64,000 nucleotides of DNA, from positions 124,001 to 188,000 of the forward strand of contig NZ_CANMQT010000003.1 of NCBI RefSeq assembly GCF_947500065.1, in the 5' to 3' direction. The stretch's first letter is position 1. Each line of letters starts with the position of its first letter. Positions 19,072-27,781 of the stretch are shown here, one piece after another. The stretch is from an uncultured Aquimarina sp. (GTDB lineage: Bacteria > Bacteroidota > Bacteroidia > Flavobacteriales > Flavobacteriaceae). A program made the position numbers and the translations under genes. The notes under the pieces were generated by a model. The model was not told the DNA's origin. It was given only the letters and a program-made list of their open reading frames with translations, and did no database searches.

Positions 19072-19554
19072 TTGAGAACAATTCTAATAATATGTATATG
19101 TACTCTTCTATTTAGTTGCGGTGCGTCGAATAAATTAACCAGAGCTGCAGAAAGTTCAATTAATGGAGTATGGATCTTAAAAGATGTTGATTTCGACACA
19201 GATCTTAAAGGAACCTATAACGTTACTGTGCTAGATAATATTCCACTGAAGTGTTTGGAAGATACTAATTGGGAATTTATTTCTAATAACCATACTGGTA
19301 GCTATGCTTTATCGGGTTCTTCTTGCCCGAATACAGGTAATCAGAATTTTATTTGGTCAATTCCTACAGAAATGTATGGGTTTCATCATAGTATTATGCT
19401 AAAACCTGTAAATCAACAAATGAAAAGTGATATTAATAATAAAGGGTATCGTATGCAATTGTACGAACTGGATATAAATAAAATGATATGGAGTTATGAT
19501 ATGATTGTGGATGGAGAAAAATTTACAATCAAACTAAATTTCAATAAACAATAA
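19072..19554 (+). CDS. Lipocalin-like lipoprotein, copy 2
   Basis: A 160-aa paralogue of the gene at 17693. The start must be the TTG at 19072, because only it supplies the lipoprotein signal peptide (MRTILIICICTLLFSC, lipobox Cys 16) and no ATG occurs in the leader. The mature domain begins INGVWILKDVDF and keeps the two cysteines, the NNKGYRMQL strand and the terminal KLNFNKQ. A GATATTTG element (7 of 8 to TAnnTTTG, 19025-19032) lies about 40 bp upstream as a candidate -7 box. It is followed after 42 bp by the second OmpA gene. Confidence 0.75.
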   Translation: MRTILIICICTLLFSCGASNKLTRAAESSINGVWILKDVDFDTDLKGTYNVTVLDNIPLKCLEDTNWEFISNNHTGSYALSGSSCPNTGNQNFIWSIPTEMYGFHHSIMLKPVNQQMKSDINNKGYRMQLYELDINKMIWSYDMIVDGEKFTIKLNFNKQ

Positions 19555-19596
19555 ATAATACTCAAAAAATAATAACCAACAAATAATATAATACGT

Positions 19597-20292
19597 ATGA
19601 AATCACACAAAATCAAAAACACGAAAAGGCTAGTATATTTAGGAATACTATTGATTACTATGGTAAGTTGTAAATCCATGAAAAACGCAGAATTAGGTGG
19701 GTTTATTGGAGCAGCAGGAGGAGCAATTATAGGCGGAGTTATAGGAAATAATGTAGGAGATGGAGATACCGAACTTGGAGCGGTTATAGGTGGAATTGTT
19801 GGAGCTACAGTAGGGAGTATTATTGGTAATCAAATGGATCAACAAGCCAAAAAAATAGAAGAAGAAATGCCGAGTGTTGCGGTACAAAGAGTCGAAGAAG
19901 ACATTAATATTGTTTTTGATGAAGAAAGTGGTGTCTATTTTAATACCAATAAACATGATTTAAATGAGTCATCTAAAGAAACAATTAAAAAATTAGCGAA
20001 AATATTAGAAGAATATCCTAATTCGAATATCTTAATAGAAGGTCATACCGATAGTGTGGGAAAAGAAGAATCTAATTTTCTGTTATCAAAATATAGAGCA
20101 CAATCGGTTAGAGATTATTTGATCGCTGAAGGTGTTGATGAACAAAGATTTACGGTTAAATATTATGGCGAGTCACAGCCCAAATATGATAATGAAACTA
20201 CAGAAGGAAAATCGAAAAACAGAAGAGTAGAGGTAACTATTTCACCAAATGAAGAGTTAAGGCGACAAGCAGTTGCTCAAATAAAAGAGTAA
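19597..20292 (+). CDS. OmpA-family lipoprotein with glycine zipper, copy 2
   Basis: A 231-aa paralogue of the gene at 18189 with identical length and layout. It has a longer basic signal region with lipobox MVSC (Cys about 25), a glycine zipper (about 33-80), a helical linker with KKIEEEMP, and an OmpA domain (about 115-225) with YFNTNKHDL, EGHTDSVGKEESN and NRRVEV. It is predicted to anchor in the outer membrane and bind peptidoglycan. It forms the second lipocalin/OmpA pair and is followed by a terminator. Confidence 0.92.
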   Translation: MKSHKIKNTKRLVYLGILLITMVSCKSMKNAELGGFIGAAGGAIIGGVIGNNVGDGDTELGAVIGGIVGATVGSIIGNQMDQQAKKIEEEMPSVAVQRVEEDINIVFDEESGVYFNTNKHDLNESSKETIKKLAKILEEYPNSNILIEGHTDSVGKEESNFLLSKYRAQSVRDYLIAEGVDEQRFTVKYYGESQPKYDNETTEGKSKNRRVEVTISPNEELRRQAVAQIKE

Positions 20293-20313
20293 AATACTGT
20301 AATTGAGAATGAT

Positions 20314-20343
20314 AAATCCCGACTTAATAATCGGGATTTTTTT
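20314..20343 (+). terminator. Rho-independent terminator after OmpA copy 2
   Basis: A 9-bp stem AAATCCCGA (20314-20322) pairs with 20331-20339 across an 8-nt loop, with a T-run to 20343. It lies upstream of the FAD oxidoreductase, which supports a start for that gene at or after 20357 rather than inside the hairpin. Confidence 0.85.
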
Positions 20344-20371
20344 ATGCTCAAAATTTATGTATCTTCAATCG

Positions 20372-21499
20372 ATGGATGGTCATACACACATACTAATTAT
20401 AGGAGGCGGTTTGGCTGGTTTAATAAGTGCCATTCATCTGGCAAAGTCAAAAATACCTGTTATACTTATAGAAAAAGATGTGTATCCAAAACATAAAGTT
20501 TGTGGAGAATATATTTCTAATGAAGTATTACCGTATTTAGAGTTTTTAGGAATAAATATGCCGGAGTTGAATCCTGTGAAAATCTCGGAATTGAATATTA
20601 GTACTTTAAAAGGCAAAGTAATCAAAAGTAAACTTCCTTTAGGTGGTTTTGGCATAAGTAGATATACGCTGGATCATTATCTATGGAACATGGCTAAAGG
20701 CTTAGGAGTGCAGACAATGAATGATCAGGTTCTGGATATCAGCCGTGATAATAACAAATTTCAAGTAAAAACGGCAAACAATGGCATAATAACAAGTGAT
20801 TATGCTATAGGAGCTTATGGTAAGCGTTCTGGATTAGACAAGAATTTAAAAAGAGATTTTAGTGAAAAAAAATCTCCTTGGTTAGCTGTAAAAGCTCATT
20901 ACAAGGCGAGTTTTGATTCTAAAATAGTGGCGTTGCATAACTTTGAAGGTGGTTATTGTGGATTGTCTCTTGTGGAAAATAATACTGTAAACGCTTGTTA
21001 CTTGGTTAATTATAATAGTTTTAAAAAACATAAAAATATTAAGAGTTTTGAAAACAAAGTGCTTTGTCAAAACCCATATCTAAAAGATTTTTTCGAAAAC
21101 TCAGAACCAGTATTTGAAAAACCTATAACGATTAGTCAGATTAATTTCGATAAGAAAAACCCTGTCGAAAATCATGTTTTTATGATAGGTGATGCTGCAG
21201 GATTAATACATCCTCTTTGTGGCAACGGAATGGCAATGGCTATTCAAAGTTCACAGATATTATGCGAATTATTGATTAAGAATTATATCTTAAAAACATA
21301 TTCTTCTGAAGAGATGGAGAATCTATATGTAAAACAATGGAATGCCACTTTTTCTAAGAGATTATTCGCTGGTAGAATATTGCAAAAAGTGTTATTAAAT
21401 AGTCAATTTCAGCAAGTTGCTCAAAGTGTAGCGAATAGGATACCATCGATTGTTCCTCAAATTATAAAACAAACACACGGAAAGCCTTTAGTATGCTAG
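20372..21499 (+). CDS. FAD-dependent oxidoreductase of the type III PKS operon
   Basis: A flavoprotein of about 375 aa in the UbiH / geranylgeranyl-reductase group. It has an N-terminal dinucleotide-binding fold with GGGLAG (about 11-16), then ..EKDVYPKHKVCGEYIS (the RxxxCG-like segment of this family), a catalytic-domain sheet, and the second FAD motif GDAAGLIHPLCGNGMAMA (about 277-294). It probably hydroxylates or reduces the polyketide/lipid product made by neighbouring genes, by analogy with the SrsC hydroxylase of the Streptomyces griseus srs operon. The ATG at 20372 is preferred; 20357 is also possible. It overlaps the methyltransferase by 7 bp. Confidence 0.88.
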   Translation: MDGHTHILIIGGGLAGLISAIHLAKSKIPVILIEKDVYPKHKVCGEYISNEVLPYLEFLGINMPELNPVKISELNISTLKGKVIKSKLPLGGFGISRYTLDHYLWNMAKGLGVQTMNDQVLDISRDNNKFQVKTANNGIITSDYAIGAYGKRSGLDKNLKRDFSEKKSPWLAVKAHYKASFDSKIVALHNFEGGYCGLSLVENNTVNACYLVNYNSFKKHKNIKSFENKVLCQNPYLKDFFENSEPVFEKPITISQINFDKKNPVENHVFMIGDAAGLIHPLCGNGMAMAIQSSQILCELLIKNYILKTYSSEEMENLYVKQWNATFSKRLFAGRILQKVLLNSQFQQVAQSVANRIPSIVPQIIKQTHGKPLVC

Positions 21500-22203
21500 T
21501 GGATCTTACACATAGAAGCGATGAAGAAGAGTTGATGGATGATCCAGAAGTTAATGAAACGGATTTGAATACGGCGCTTTCAGATATTTCGAGAGTTAAT
21601 CGATTATTAGGAGGTAATCACATCACAATAAATGCAGTCTTAGATCGAATAAGAAAAAAGGATGGCTCAAAGGAATGGGTTGTTATGGATTTGGGGTGCG
21701 GTGATGGGGAGATGTTAAGACAATTAGCTAATGTTTTCGAAAAGAAAGGCATAAAAGTAAGGTTAATAGGAATCGATAATAATGATAAATGTTTATCGCA
21801 AGCTAGAAATCTAAGTACTCCATATAAGAACATAGAGTTTTATAATAAAAACATAATGAACTTAACTAAGGAGAATTTTTATTGTGACATTGTCATTTGC
21901 ACATTAACATTGCATCATTTTAAGGATGAAGAGATAAAAAAAGTACTTAAGAAAAGTATGGAATTAGTTTCAGAAATAGTCATTATTAATGATATCCATA
22001 GAAACAGATTGTCATACTATTTATTTAAAGTGTTTAGCTATTTTTTTATCAAAGGATATATTGCGAAAAATGATGGATTAGTGTCTATAAAAAGGGGTTT
22101 TAAAAGAAAAGAATTAATATATTTTGCAAAAGAATTACAATTGACTAGCTATCAATTACATTGGAAATGGGCGTTCAGATATCGCTGGATAATTAGTAAT
22201 TAA
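21493..22203 (+). CDS. Class I SAM-dependent methyltransferase
   Basis: A 236-aa Rossmann-fold methyltransferase. Motif I is VVMDLGCGDGE (about 63-73), an acidic residue closes strand 2 (LIGIDNND, about 91-98), and motif IV is CDIVICTLTLHHF (about 130-142). The C-terminal part (about 165-236) is hydrophobic and basic, which suits a membrane-associated lipid substrate. It overlaps the oxidoreductase by 7 bp and precedes the type III PKS by 18 bp. By analogy with SrsB it probably methylates the polyketide ring or an oxygen on it. The substrate is inferred from context only. Confidence 0.88.
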   Translation: MLVDLTHRSDEEELMDDPEVNETDLNTALSDISRVNRLLGGNHITINAVLDRIRKKDGSKEWVVMDLGCGDGEMLRQLANVFEKKGIKVRLIGIDNNDKCLSQARNLSTPYKNIEFYNKNIMNLTKENFYCDIVICTLTLHHFKDEEIKKVLKKSMELVSEIVIINDIHRNRLSYYLFKVFSYFFIKGYIAKNDGLVSIKRGFKRKELIYFAKELQLTSYQLHWKWAFRYRWIISN

Positions 22204-22221
22204 AAATTAAAGGGAAATAAA

Positions 22222-23274
22222 TTGAGTGTAAAAATAACAACGGTTGCTAAACAGCTGCCACAATATGTTAGAGAGACAAAAGAGATAATTCCTTTCGTAT
22301 CACAATGGCTTACAGGTCAGGAAGATCGTTTTAGGCGAAAGGTTTTGAAAATCTTTGAAAATGCTGCTGTAGACAAACGATACGGTATTATGAGTATTGA
22401 AGAAGTTTTTACGGCAACTTCTTTTGAAGAAAAAAATGACATCTATATTCGAGAAGTAAAAAAGCTAGGAGAATCGGTCGTAAAAACAGCCTTAAATAAA
22501 GCAGGATGGGATCCAAAATCTTTGGATTATATCATTACAGTTAGTTGTACAGGAATCATGATTCCTTCGTTAGATGCATATATTATTAACACATTAGGTC
22601 TTAGGCAAGATATCGTGAGACTTCCTGTTACAGAAATGGGATGTGCAGCGGGAGTTTCCGGGATAATTTATGCTAGGAATTTTCTGCAGGCCAATCCAGG
22701 TAAAAGAGCTGCTGTTATAGCGGTAGAATCACCAACAGCTACATTTCAGCATACGGATTTTAGTATGGTAAATATCGTTAGTGCCGCTATCTTCGGGGAT
22801 GGAGCAGCCTGTGTTTTGCTATCATCCGAAGAAGAGGCTATTGGTCCAAAGATTATCGCAGATGAGATGTATCATTTTTATGATGCTACGACAATGATGG
22901 GTTTCAAATTGACAAATGGTGGATTACAGATGGTGCTGGATAAAGAGGTTCCTGAGAAAATAGCAAAGCATTTTCCGGATATTATACATCCTTTTCTAAA
23001 AAAACATAATAAATCTATAGAAGAAATTGACCATTTAATCTTTCATCCAGGAGGTAAAAAGATAGTGCAAACTGTAGAAGGTCTTTTTGGAGAACTTGGG
23101 AAGAATATTGATGATACTAAGTCGGTATTGAGTGAATATGGTAATATGAGTAGCGCCACTGTTCTTTACGTTTTGGAACGTTTTATGAATAAAAAACCTG
23201 CCAAAGGAGAAACAGGCCTTATGCTTAGTTTTGGCCCTGGATTCTCTGCCCAAAGAATATTGTTAGAGTGGTAA
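22222..23274 (+). CDS. Type III polyketide synthase (chalcone-synthase-like)
   Basis: A homodimeric ketosynthase of 350 aa that extends acyl starters with malonyl-CoA and cyclises the product without an ACP of its own. The catalytic triad is readable: Cys141 in TEMGCAAGVSG, His275 in IFHPGGKK and Asn308 in YGNMSSAT. SFGPGFS near the C-terminus is the family's GFGPG loop. The start is the TTG at 22222, preceded by AAAGGGAAA. Bacterial members of this length make alkylresorcinols, alkylpyrones or phloroglucinols. Context (a dedicated acyl-elongation set downstream) favours a long-chain acyl starter. Confidence 0.95.
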   Translation: MSVKITTVAKQLPQYVRETKEIIPFVSQWLTGQEDRFRRKVLKIFENAAVDKRYGIMSIEEVFTATSFEEKNDIYIREVKKLGESVVKTALNKAGWDPKSLDYIITVSCTGIMIPSLDAYIINTLGLRQDIVRLPVTEMGCAAGVSGIIYARNFLQANPGKRAAVIAVESPTATFQHTDFSMVNIVSAAIFGDGAACVLLSSEEEAIGPKIIADEMYHFYDATTMMGFKLTNGGLQMVLDKEVPEKIAKHFPDIIHPFLKKHNKSIEEIDHLIFHPGGKKIVQTVEGLFGELGKNIDDTKSVLSEYGNMSSATVLYVLERFMNKKPAKGETGLMLSFGPGFSAQRILLEW

Positions 23275-23291
23275 ATATGATATCGAATAGT

Positions 23292-24401
23292 ATGAAAACA
23301 AAAGCTATTTTACTTTTATTGTTAGTGTGTAGCACATTAGTAGTTGCTCAAAAACAATTTAATGATACAATCCCTTTTAGAAATGATCTGGGATTAATTA
23401 TTATTCCAATTCAGTTTAATGGTGTAGAGAAAAATTTTGTTTTTGATACAGGAGCTTCGGTTTCAGTTGGTTTTTCTTGGGTAAAGAGTGAACTCGTTAA
23501 GACGTCAAAAACATTAAAAATAACTTCATCAAGCAGAAAGAAAAGTAGATTACGATACTATAAGAGTGATTCTGTAAATTTGGCCTCTGCAAAAATCACA
23601 AAACATAGAATTCTAGCGACCAATGATAGCAATATATTTTCTTGCTATAATATCGATGGAGTTCTAGGAGTAGATATTATAGCGCAGTTTAATTGGGTAA
23701 TCAACTATGATCAAAAATATTTGATTATGCGTGCTAAAGACTTCTTTCCTGATAGTCTTAAAAATATGCATAAGATTGATTTCGATTATGATAATAGGAG
23801 GCCATATGCTTTTCTGAATTTTGGTAATGAGCGACTACGCTTTTTATTAGATACAGGTGCTACTTTTTCTGATATATACATTAAGGATTATAGTCGAATA
23901 CAAAATATAAACCATACCAAAAGAGTAGTGTATACTGGTTTTTTTGATTTTAGAGGCACTCTAAATAAGTCAAAATCCACTATTATGAGATTTCCATCAG
24001 TTACTGCAGAGGATATAGATGTAGATGGCATCTTTGAATTTAGTAAAAAGAGCAGTAAGATTGGTAATACATTATGGAAGGATAACACTTTGTTCTTAAG
24101 CCTGGAAGGAGATATGTTGTATACAGATCATAAAGAGATTAAAGAATCCCGTAAGGATTACGGTTGTGCTTTTGTATATGATAACAATAGAATAACGGTT
24201 GTAAAAGTAATTGTAGATAGCGAAGCCTGGGAGCAAGGATTAAGGCAAGGAGATGATGTGCAAATGATTAATGGGAAAACATTTGATGATTTCTGTAGTT
24301 TACAAAAATTTCAGAAAGAGGTATCTGCTAAGGCAATAGATTTAACAATTACCCTAAAGGATGGCGTCAAAATAATTCTTAAAAAGAAAAAAGTATTGTA
24401 G
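23292..24401 (+). CDS. Secreted retropepsin-like aspartyl protease with PDZ domain
   Basis: A protein of about 369 aa with a signal peptide (MKTKAILLLLLVC...VVAQ). It has two aspartyl-protease half-domains, each with a D-T-G motif: FDTGAS near residue 54 and LDTGAT near residue 190. A C-terminal PDZ-like domain follows (about 290-365, WEQGLRQGDDVQMING). Two DTG motifs in one chain mean a pepsin-like pseudo-dimer built from retropepsin units. In-frame starts at 23268 (GTG, overlapping the PKS by 7 bp) and 23277 also exist. It is embedded in a lipid-biosynthesis operon, which is odd for a periplasmic protease. Confidence 0.82.
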   Translation: MKTKAILLLLLVCSTLVVAQKQFNDTIPFRNDLGLIIIPIQFNGVEKNFVFDTGASVSVGFSWVKSELVKTSKTLKITSSSRKKSRLRYYKSDSVNLASAKITKHRILATNDSNIFSCYNIDGVLGVDIIAQFNWVINYDQKYLIMRAKDFFPDSLKNMHKIDFDYDNRRPYAFLNFGNERLRFLLDTGATFSDIYIKDYSRIQNINHTKRVVYTGFFDFRGTLNKSKSTIMRFPSVTAEDIDVDGIFEFSKKSSKIGNTLWKDNTLFLSLEGDMLYTDHKEIKESRKDYGCAFVYDNNRITVVKVIVDSEAWEQGLRQGDDVQMINGKTFDDFCSLQKFQKEVSAKAIDLTITLKDGVKIILKKKKVL

Positions 24402-24403
24402 AT

Positions 24404-24886
24404 ATGAAAAATACATGGATGTATCTGTTTTTTATTGTTACGCAATTAACAGCCTGTACCAAAAATGATGATTCTGGTGTAGAGACTGATATTTCATCAC
24501 CAGAAGTTACGGCAGCTGTCACAAATGTTTCTGTTACAGGAGATGAGCGTAGTTATACGTTTAATGTAGAAATAGAAAGCCCAGATTTGGGATGTAATCA
24601 ATACGCAGATTGGTGGGAAATCATTTCTGAAGATGGATTGCTGTTATATCGAAGAATATTAACACATAGCCATGTAAATGAACAACCTTTTACACGATCT
24701 GGAGGTCCAGTAGATATTGCTAAAGATCAAATAGTGTATATAAGAGCACATATGAATACTAAAGGATATGGCGATATTGTGTTTAAAGGAAATGTATTAA
24801 ATGGTTTTGTGCAAGAAACTCTAGAAACTAGTTTTGCAAGTGAATTAGAAACAACTCAGCCATTACCAGACGGGTGTGCCTTTTAA
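24404..24886 (+). CDS. Hypothetical lipoprotein in the PKS operon
   Basis: A 160-aa lipoprotein: signal peptide with lipobox LTAC (Cys about 18), an acidic linker, then a small beta-rich domain (about 35-160). Two Cys remain in the mature domain (DLGCNQYADWWEI near 66 and the C-terminal DGCAF). It begins 2 bp after the aspartyl protease stop. No catalytic motif is recognised. It sits between the PKS and the dehydratase, so it may help place or sense the product at the envelope, but that is only positional inference. Confidence 0.72.
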   Translation: MKNTWMYLFFIVTQLTACTKNDDSGVETDISSPEVTAAVTNVSVTGDERSYTFNVEIESPDLGCNQYADWWEIISEDGLLLYRRILTHSHVNEQPFTRSGGPVDIAKDQIVYIRAHMNTKGYGDIVFKGNVLNGFVQETLETSFASELETTQPLPDGCAF

Positions 24887-24901
24887 AAAATAGTAAAAAT
24901 T

Positions 24902-25333
24902 TTGACAAAAGAACAAATCATTGAAAAATTACCTTATCAAGCTCCTTTTTTGTTTGTAGATGAAATTTTGGAAATAGATAATGATGGTGTTAAAGGTTAT
25001 TACACGTTAAAACCAGACGAGTATTTTTATGAAGGACATTTTAAAGATCAGCCTATTACTCCAGGAGTTATTCTAACAGAAATTATGGCTCAAATCGGTT
25101 TAGTGTGCTTAGGAATGTTTATACGTAAGGATCAATTAAATGAAGAAGAGATTCAAGTAGCAATGAGCAGTACTGCAATCGATTTTTATAAATCTGTGCT
25201 ACCAGGAGAAAAGGTATTAGTAAAATCGGAAAAACAATATTTTAGGTTTAATAAACTAAAGTGTAAGGTAGAAATGTATAATGAAGAACAGAAATTAATA
25301 GCAAAAGGCGAAATAGCCGGAATGATAGTTTAA
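24902..25333 (+). CDS. FabZ-like 3-hydroxyacyl-ACP dehydratase
   Basis: A hotdog-fold dehydratase of 143 aa that removes water from 3-hydroxyacyl-ACP. The FabZ signature is present: PYQAPFLFVD, then the catalytic His46 in FYEGHF, P-x-x-PGV and the catalytic Glu60 in LTEIMAQ. The start is TTG at 24902. It lies 15 bp after the lipoprotein gene and before the hydrolase/ketosynthase/ACP genes, so it is probably dedicated to this operon rather than being the housekeeping FabZ. Confidence 0.92.
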   Translation: MTKEQIIEKLPYQAPFLFVDEILEIDNDGVKGYYTLKPDEYFYEGHFKDQPITPGVILTEIMAQIGLVCLGMFIRKDQLNEEEIQVAMSSTAIDFYKSVLPGEKVLVKSEKQYFRFNKLKCKVEMYNEEQKLIAKGEIAGMIV

Positions 25334-25346
25334 TAAGGGTTGGTGT

Positions 25347-26246
25347 ATGAGTTTTGGGTATTCAATAGTGAAATTAGTACTGAAGTTAAAGGGCGTAAAA
25401 AGGTCTTGGTCAGAAGATCCTATCAATTATAAAAAAAAGAGAAGAGATGATATTCATGTTTCTAATAAACAATTGGTAGGAGGAAAAGAAACGACAACTT
25501 TAAAAATAGCGAAGAGTATTGTACAGGTTATTGAACCCAAAATGCAGGACAAAGATCTTTTGATACTCTATTTTCATGGAGGTGCTTTTGTATATGGTCC
25601 GACTAAAGAACATTGGGGTTTTATATCTAAAATAGTTTCTAAAACTAATAGCATAGCATGGTTAGTCGATTACCCCAAAGCACCAGAAAACAATATAGAG
25701 GTAATCACTAGTAGTGTTTATGAAGTATATCAAGAAGCTTTAAAAAGTCACAAAGCATCCAATATTGTTTTAGTAGGAGATTCTGCGGGTGGTAATTTAA
25801 TAATAACCTTAGTACAACGATTAATAAAAGAAAAACTAGAACTTCCGAATAAGATAATACCGATAACACCTGTAATGGATGCTAGTTTAACAAATCCTAA
25901 AATAAAAGAAATAGATCATAAAGATCTAATATTAAGCATGAAAGGTGTTTTATCTGCAAATAAGATGTGTGCAGGCGAAAAATCATTAAAAGATCCTATT
26001 ATTTCTCCTTTGTATGGAGATTTTAATAATTTCCCGCCAGTATATCTATTTTTAGCAACAGACGATATATTAGCTCCAGATCAGGAGATTTTTATTGAGA
26101 AATTAAAAAGGAGTAATGTTGTTTTGGAAGTAATTGTTGGAGAAAATATGCCACATGTTTGGCCGTTGTTACCTTTTATGTCTGAAGCTAAGATGGCGTT
26201 TAAAAAAATAGTTACTATCATTAATTCTTCTAAATCGTATGGATAA
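25347..26246 (+). CDS. Alpha/beta hydrolase (HSL-type esterase/thioesterase)
   Basis: A 299-aa serine hydrolase of the hormone-sensitive-lipase group. The oxyanion-hole motif HGGAF is at 77-81, the nucleophile Ser146 lies in VGDSAGGN, the Asp in LATDDILAP (about 230) and the His in NMPHVWPL (about 272). No signal peptide. In this operon it may act as an acyl thioesterase/acyltransferase releasing or trimming the acyl chain, but the HSL type equally allows ester hydrolysis. It overlaps the ketosynthase gene by 8 bp. Confidence 0.9.
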   Translation: MSFGYSIVKLVLKLKGVKRSWSEDPINYKKKRRDDIHVSNKQLVGGKETTTLKIAKSIVQVIEPKMQDKDLLILYFHGGAFVYGPTKEHWGFISKIVSKTNSIAWLVDYPKAPENNIEVITSSVYEVYQEALKSHKASNIVLVGDSAGGNLIITLVQRLIKEKLELPNKIIPITPVMDASLTNPKIKEIDHKDLILSMKGVLSANKMCAGEKSLKDPIISPLYGDFNNFPPVYLFLATDDILAPDQEIFIEKLKRSNVVLEVIVGENMPHVWPLLPFMSEAKMAFKKIVTIINSSKSYG

Positions 26247-27516
26247 TAAACGGATAGTGATTACAGGTTTAGGAGTGGTAGCTCCAAATGGAACGAACGT
26301 TTCAGATTTTAAGAATGCGATCAGAAGTGGTACCTCAGGTATACAATTTATTGATGAATTGAATCAATTAAAATTTTCATGTCAAATTGCTGGAAAACCA
26401 ATATATAGGAAAGATTACTTAAATGATTACTTTAATAGTGTTCAGTTAAAAGGTTTGAATGCTTCTGGTTTAGAATATGGGGTAATTGCTGGATTGGATG
26501 CTTGGAAAGATGCTGGATTAGCAATCACAGATAAAACAGAAGATCCACTTTGGGATGCAGGAATTATATTCGGAACAGGTGTGTTAGGAGTTGATAAATT
26601 TAGAGAAGCAATTTATAAAGTAGATGAGGGTAATGTAAGAAGATTAGGAAGCACATCTGTTATACAAACCATGGCAAGTGGTATTAGTGCATTTTTAGGA
26701 GGTATGATTGGATGTGGAAATGTAACCACGACCAATTCCTCTGCTTGTAGTACAGGAACAGAGGCAATCTTAATGGCATATGATCGTATTATGTCTGGAA
26801 AAGCAGAAATAATACTAGCGGGGAGCACTAGTGATAGTGGACCTTACGTTTGGGGAGGTTTTGATGCTATGCGAATACTGCCTTATAAGTATAATGAAAA
26901 TCCTACTGCGGCTTCTAGACCTATGAGTGCAACTGCTAGTGGTTTTGTGCCAGGAAGTGGAGCAGGAGCACTTGTTGTAGAAAGTTTAGAAAATGCTCAA
27001 AAAAGAGGAGCTAAGATCTATGCGGAAATATTAGGTGGTCATGTAAATAGTGGTGGTCAGCGAAGTGGCGGCAGTATGACTGCACCTAATAGTTTGGCGG
27101 TAAAAGAATGCATCAAACAAGCAGTTATTAATTCTGGAATTCATGTCAATGATGTCGATGTAATTAATGGCCACTTAACAGCCACCACAAAAGATACTAT
27201 AGAGATTCAGAATTGGAGCGAAGCATTAGGTAGGAAAGGAAAAGATTTTCCGTATATAAATTCATTAAAAAGTATGGTGGGTCATTGTTTAGCAGCATCA
27301 GGAAGTATAGAAAGTGTAGCTACAGTACTTCAGCTAAAAGAGGATTTCGTTTTTGGGAATATCAATTGCGAAGATTTACACCCAGAAATTGAGGCTATCG
27401 TAGCAAGGGAAAGAATTCCCACTAAAACCTTATCCAAACACGTTAATATTGCGGTAAAAGCTAGTTTTGGATTTGGAGATGTAAATGCTTGTATTATCTT
27501 TAAAAAATATTCATAA
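26239..27516 (+). CDS. Beta-ketoacyl-ACP synthase (FabF-like)
   Basis: A 425-aa thiolase-fold condensing enzyme. The triad is Cys170 (NSSACSTGTE), His312 (INGHLTATTKD) and His349 (SMVGHCLAASG). The 142- and 37-residue spacings match FabF. The usual NAHGTST is changed to NGHLTAT, which marks it as a specialised ketosynthase rather than the housekeeping FabF. It overlaps the hydrolase upstream by 8 bp and is followed 10 bp later by the ACP. Its probable role is elongation of the acyl starter used by the type III PKS. Confidence 0.93.
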   Translation: MDNKRIVITGLGVVAPNGTNVSDFKNAIRSGTSGIQFIDELNQLKFSCQIAGKPIYRKDYLNDYFNSVQLKGLNASGLEYGVIAGLDAWKDAGLAITDKTEDPLWDAGIIFGTGVLGVDKFREAIYKVDEGNVRRLGSTSVIQTMASGISAFLGGMIGCGNVTTTNSSACSTGTEAILMAYDRIMSGKAEIILAGSTSDSGPYVWGGFDAMRILPYKYNENPTAASRPMSATASGFVPGSGAGALVVESLENAQKRGAKIYAEILGGHVNSGGQRSGGSMTAPNSLAVKECIKQAVINSGIHVNDVDVINGHLTATTKDTIEIQNWSEALGRKGKDFPYINSLKSMVGHCLAASGSIESVATVLQLKEDFVFGNINCEDLHPEIEAIVARERIPTKTLSKHVNIAVKASFGFGDVNACIIFKKYS

Positions 27517-27526
27517 TCATAAGTTC

Positions 27527-27781
27527 ATGACAAAAGAAGAATTACTATCTAAATTAAAAACTATTATAGAACCTTATGTTCAAAATCAAGAAGAATTTCA
27601 GCATCTTTCTGAAGATACTAACTTTATTGACGATTTGGAGATCAATTCTGCTAATCTGGTAGATGTAATTTTGGATGTAGAAGACGAATTTGGTATCGAA
27701 ATAGATAATGATGGTATGGATAAAATGCTCACAGTAAAAGCATCTATACAGGTGATTCAGGATAAACTAGTAGCCAAATGA
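27527..27781 (+). CDS. Acyl carrier protein
   Basis: An 84-aa acidic four-helix carrier. The phosphopantetheine site is Ser41 in EINSANLVDVILDVEDEFG, where the usual D-S-L is N-S-A, another sign of a specialised carrier. An upstream in-frame start at 27485 would add 14 unrelated residues inside the ketosynthase gene, so the ATG at 27527 is chosen. It overlaps the PPTase gene by 4 bp (ATGA), so carrier and activating enzyme are translationally coupled. Confidence 0.93.
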   Translation: MTKEELLSKLKTIIEPYVQNQEEFQHLSEDTNFIDDLEINSANLVDVILDVEDEFGIEIDNDGMDKMLTVKASIQVIQDKLVAK

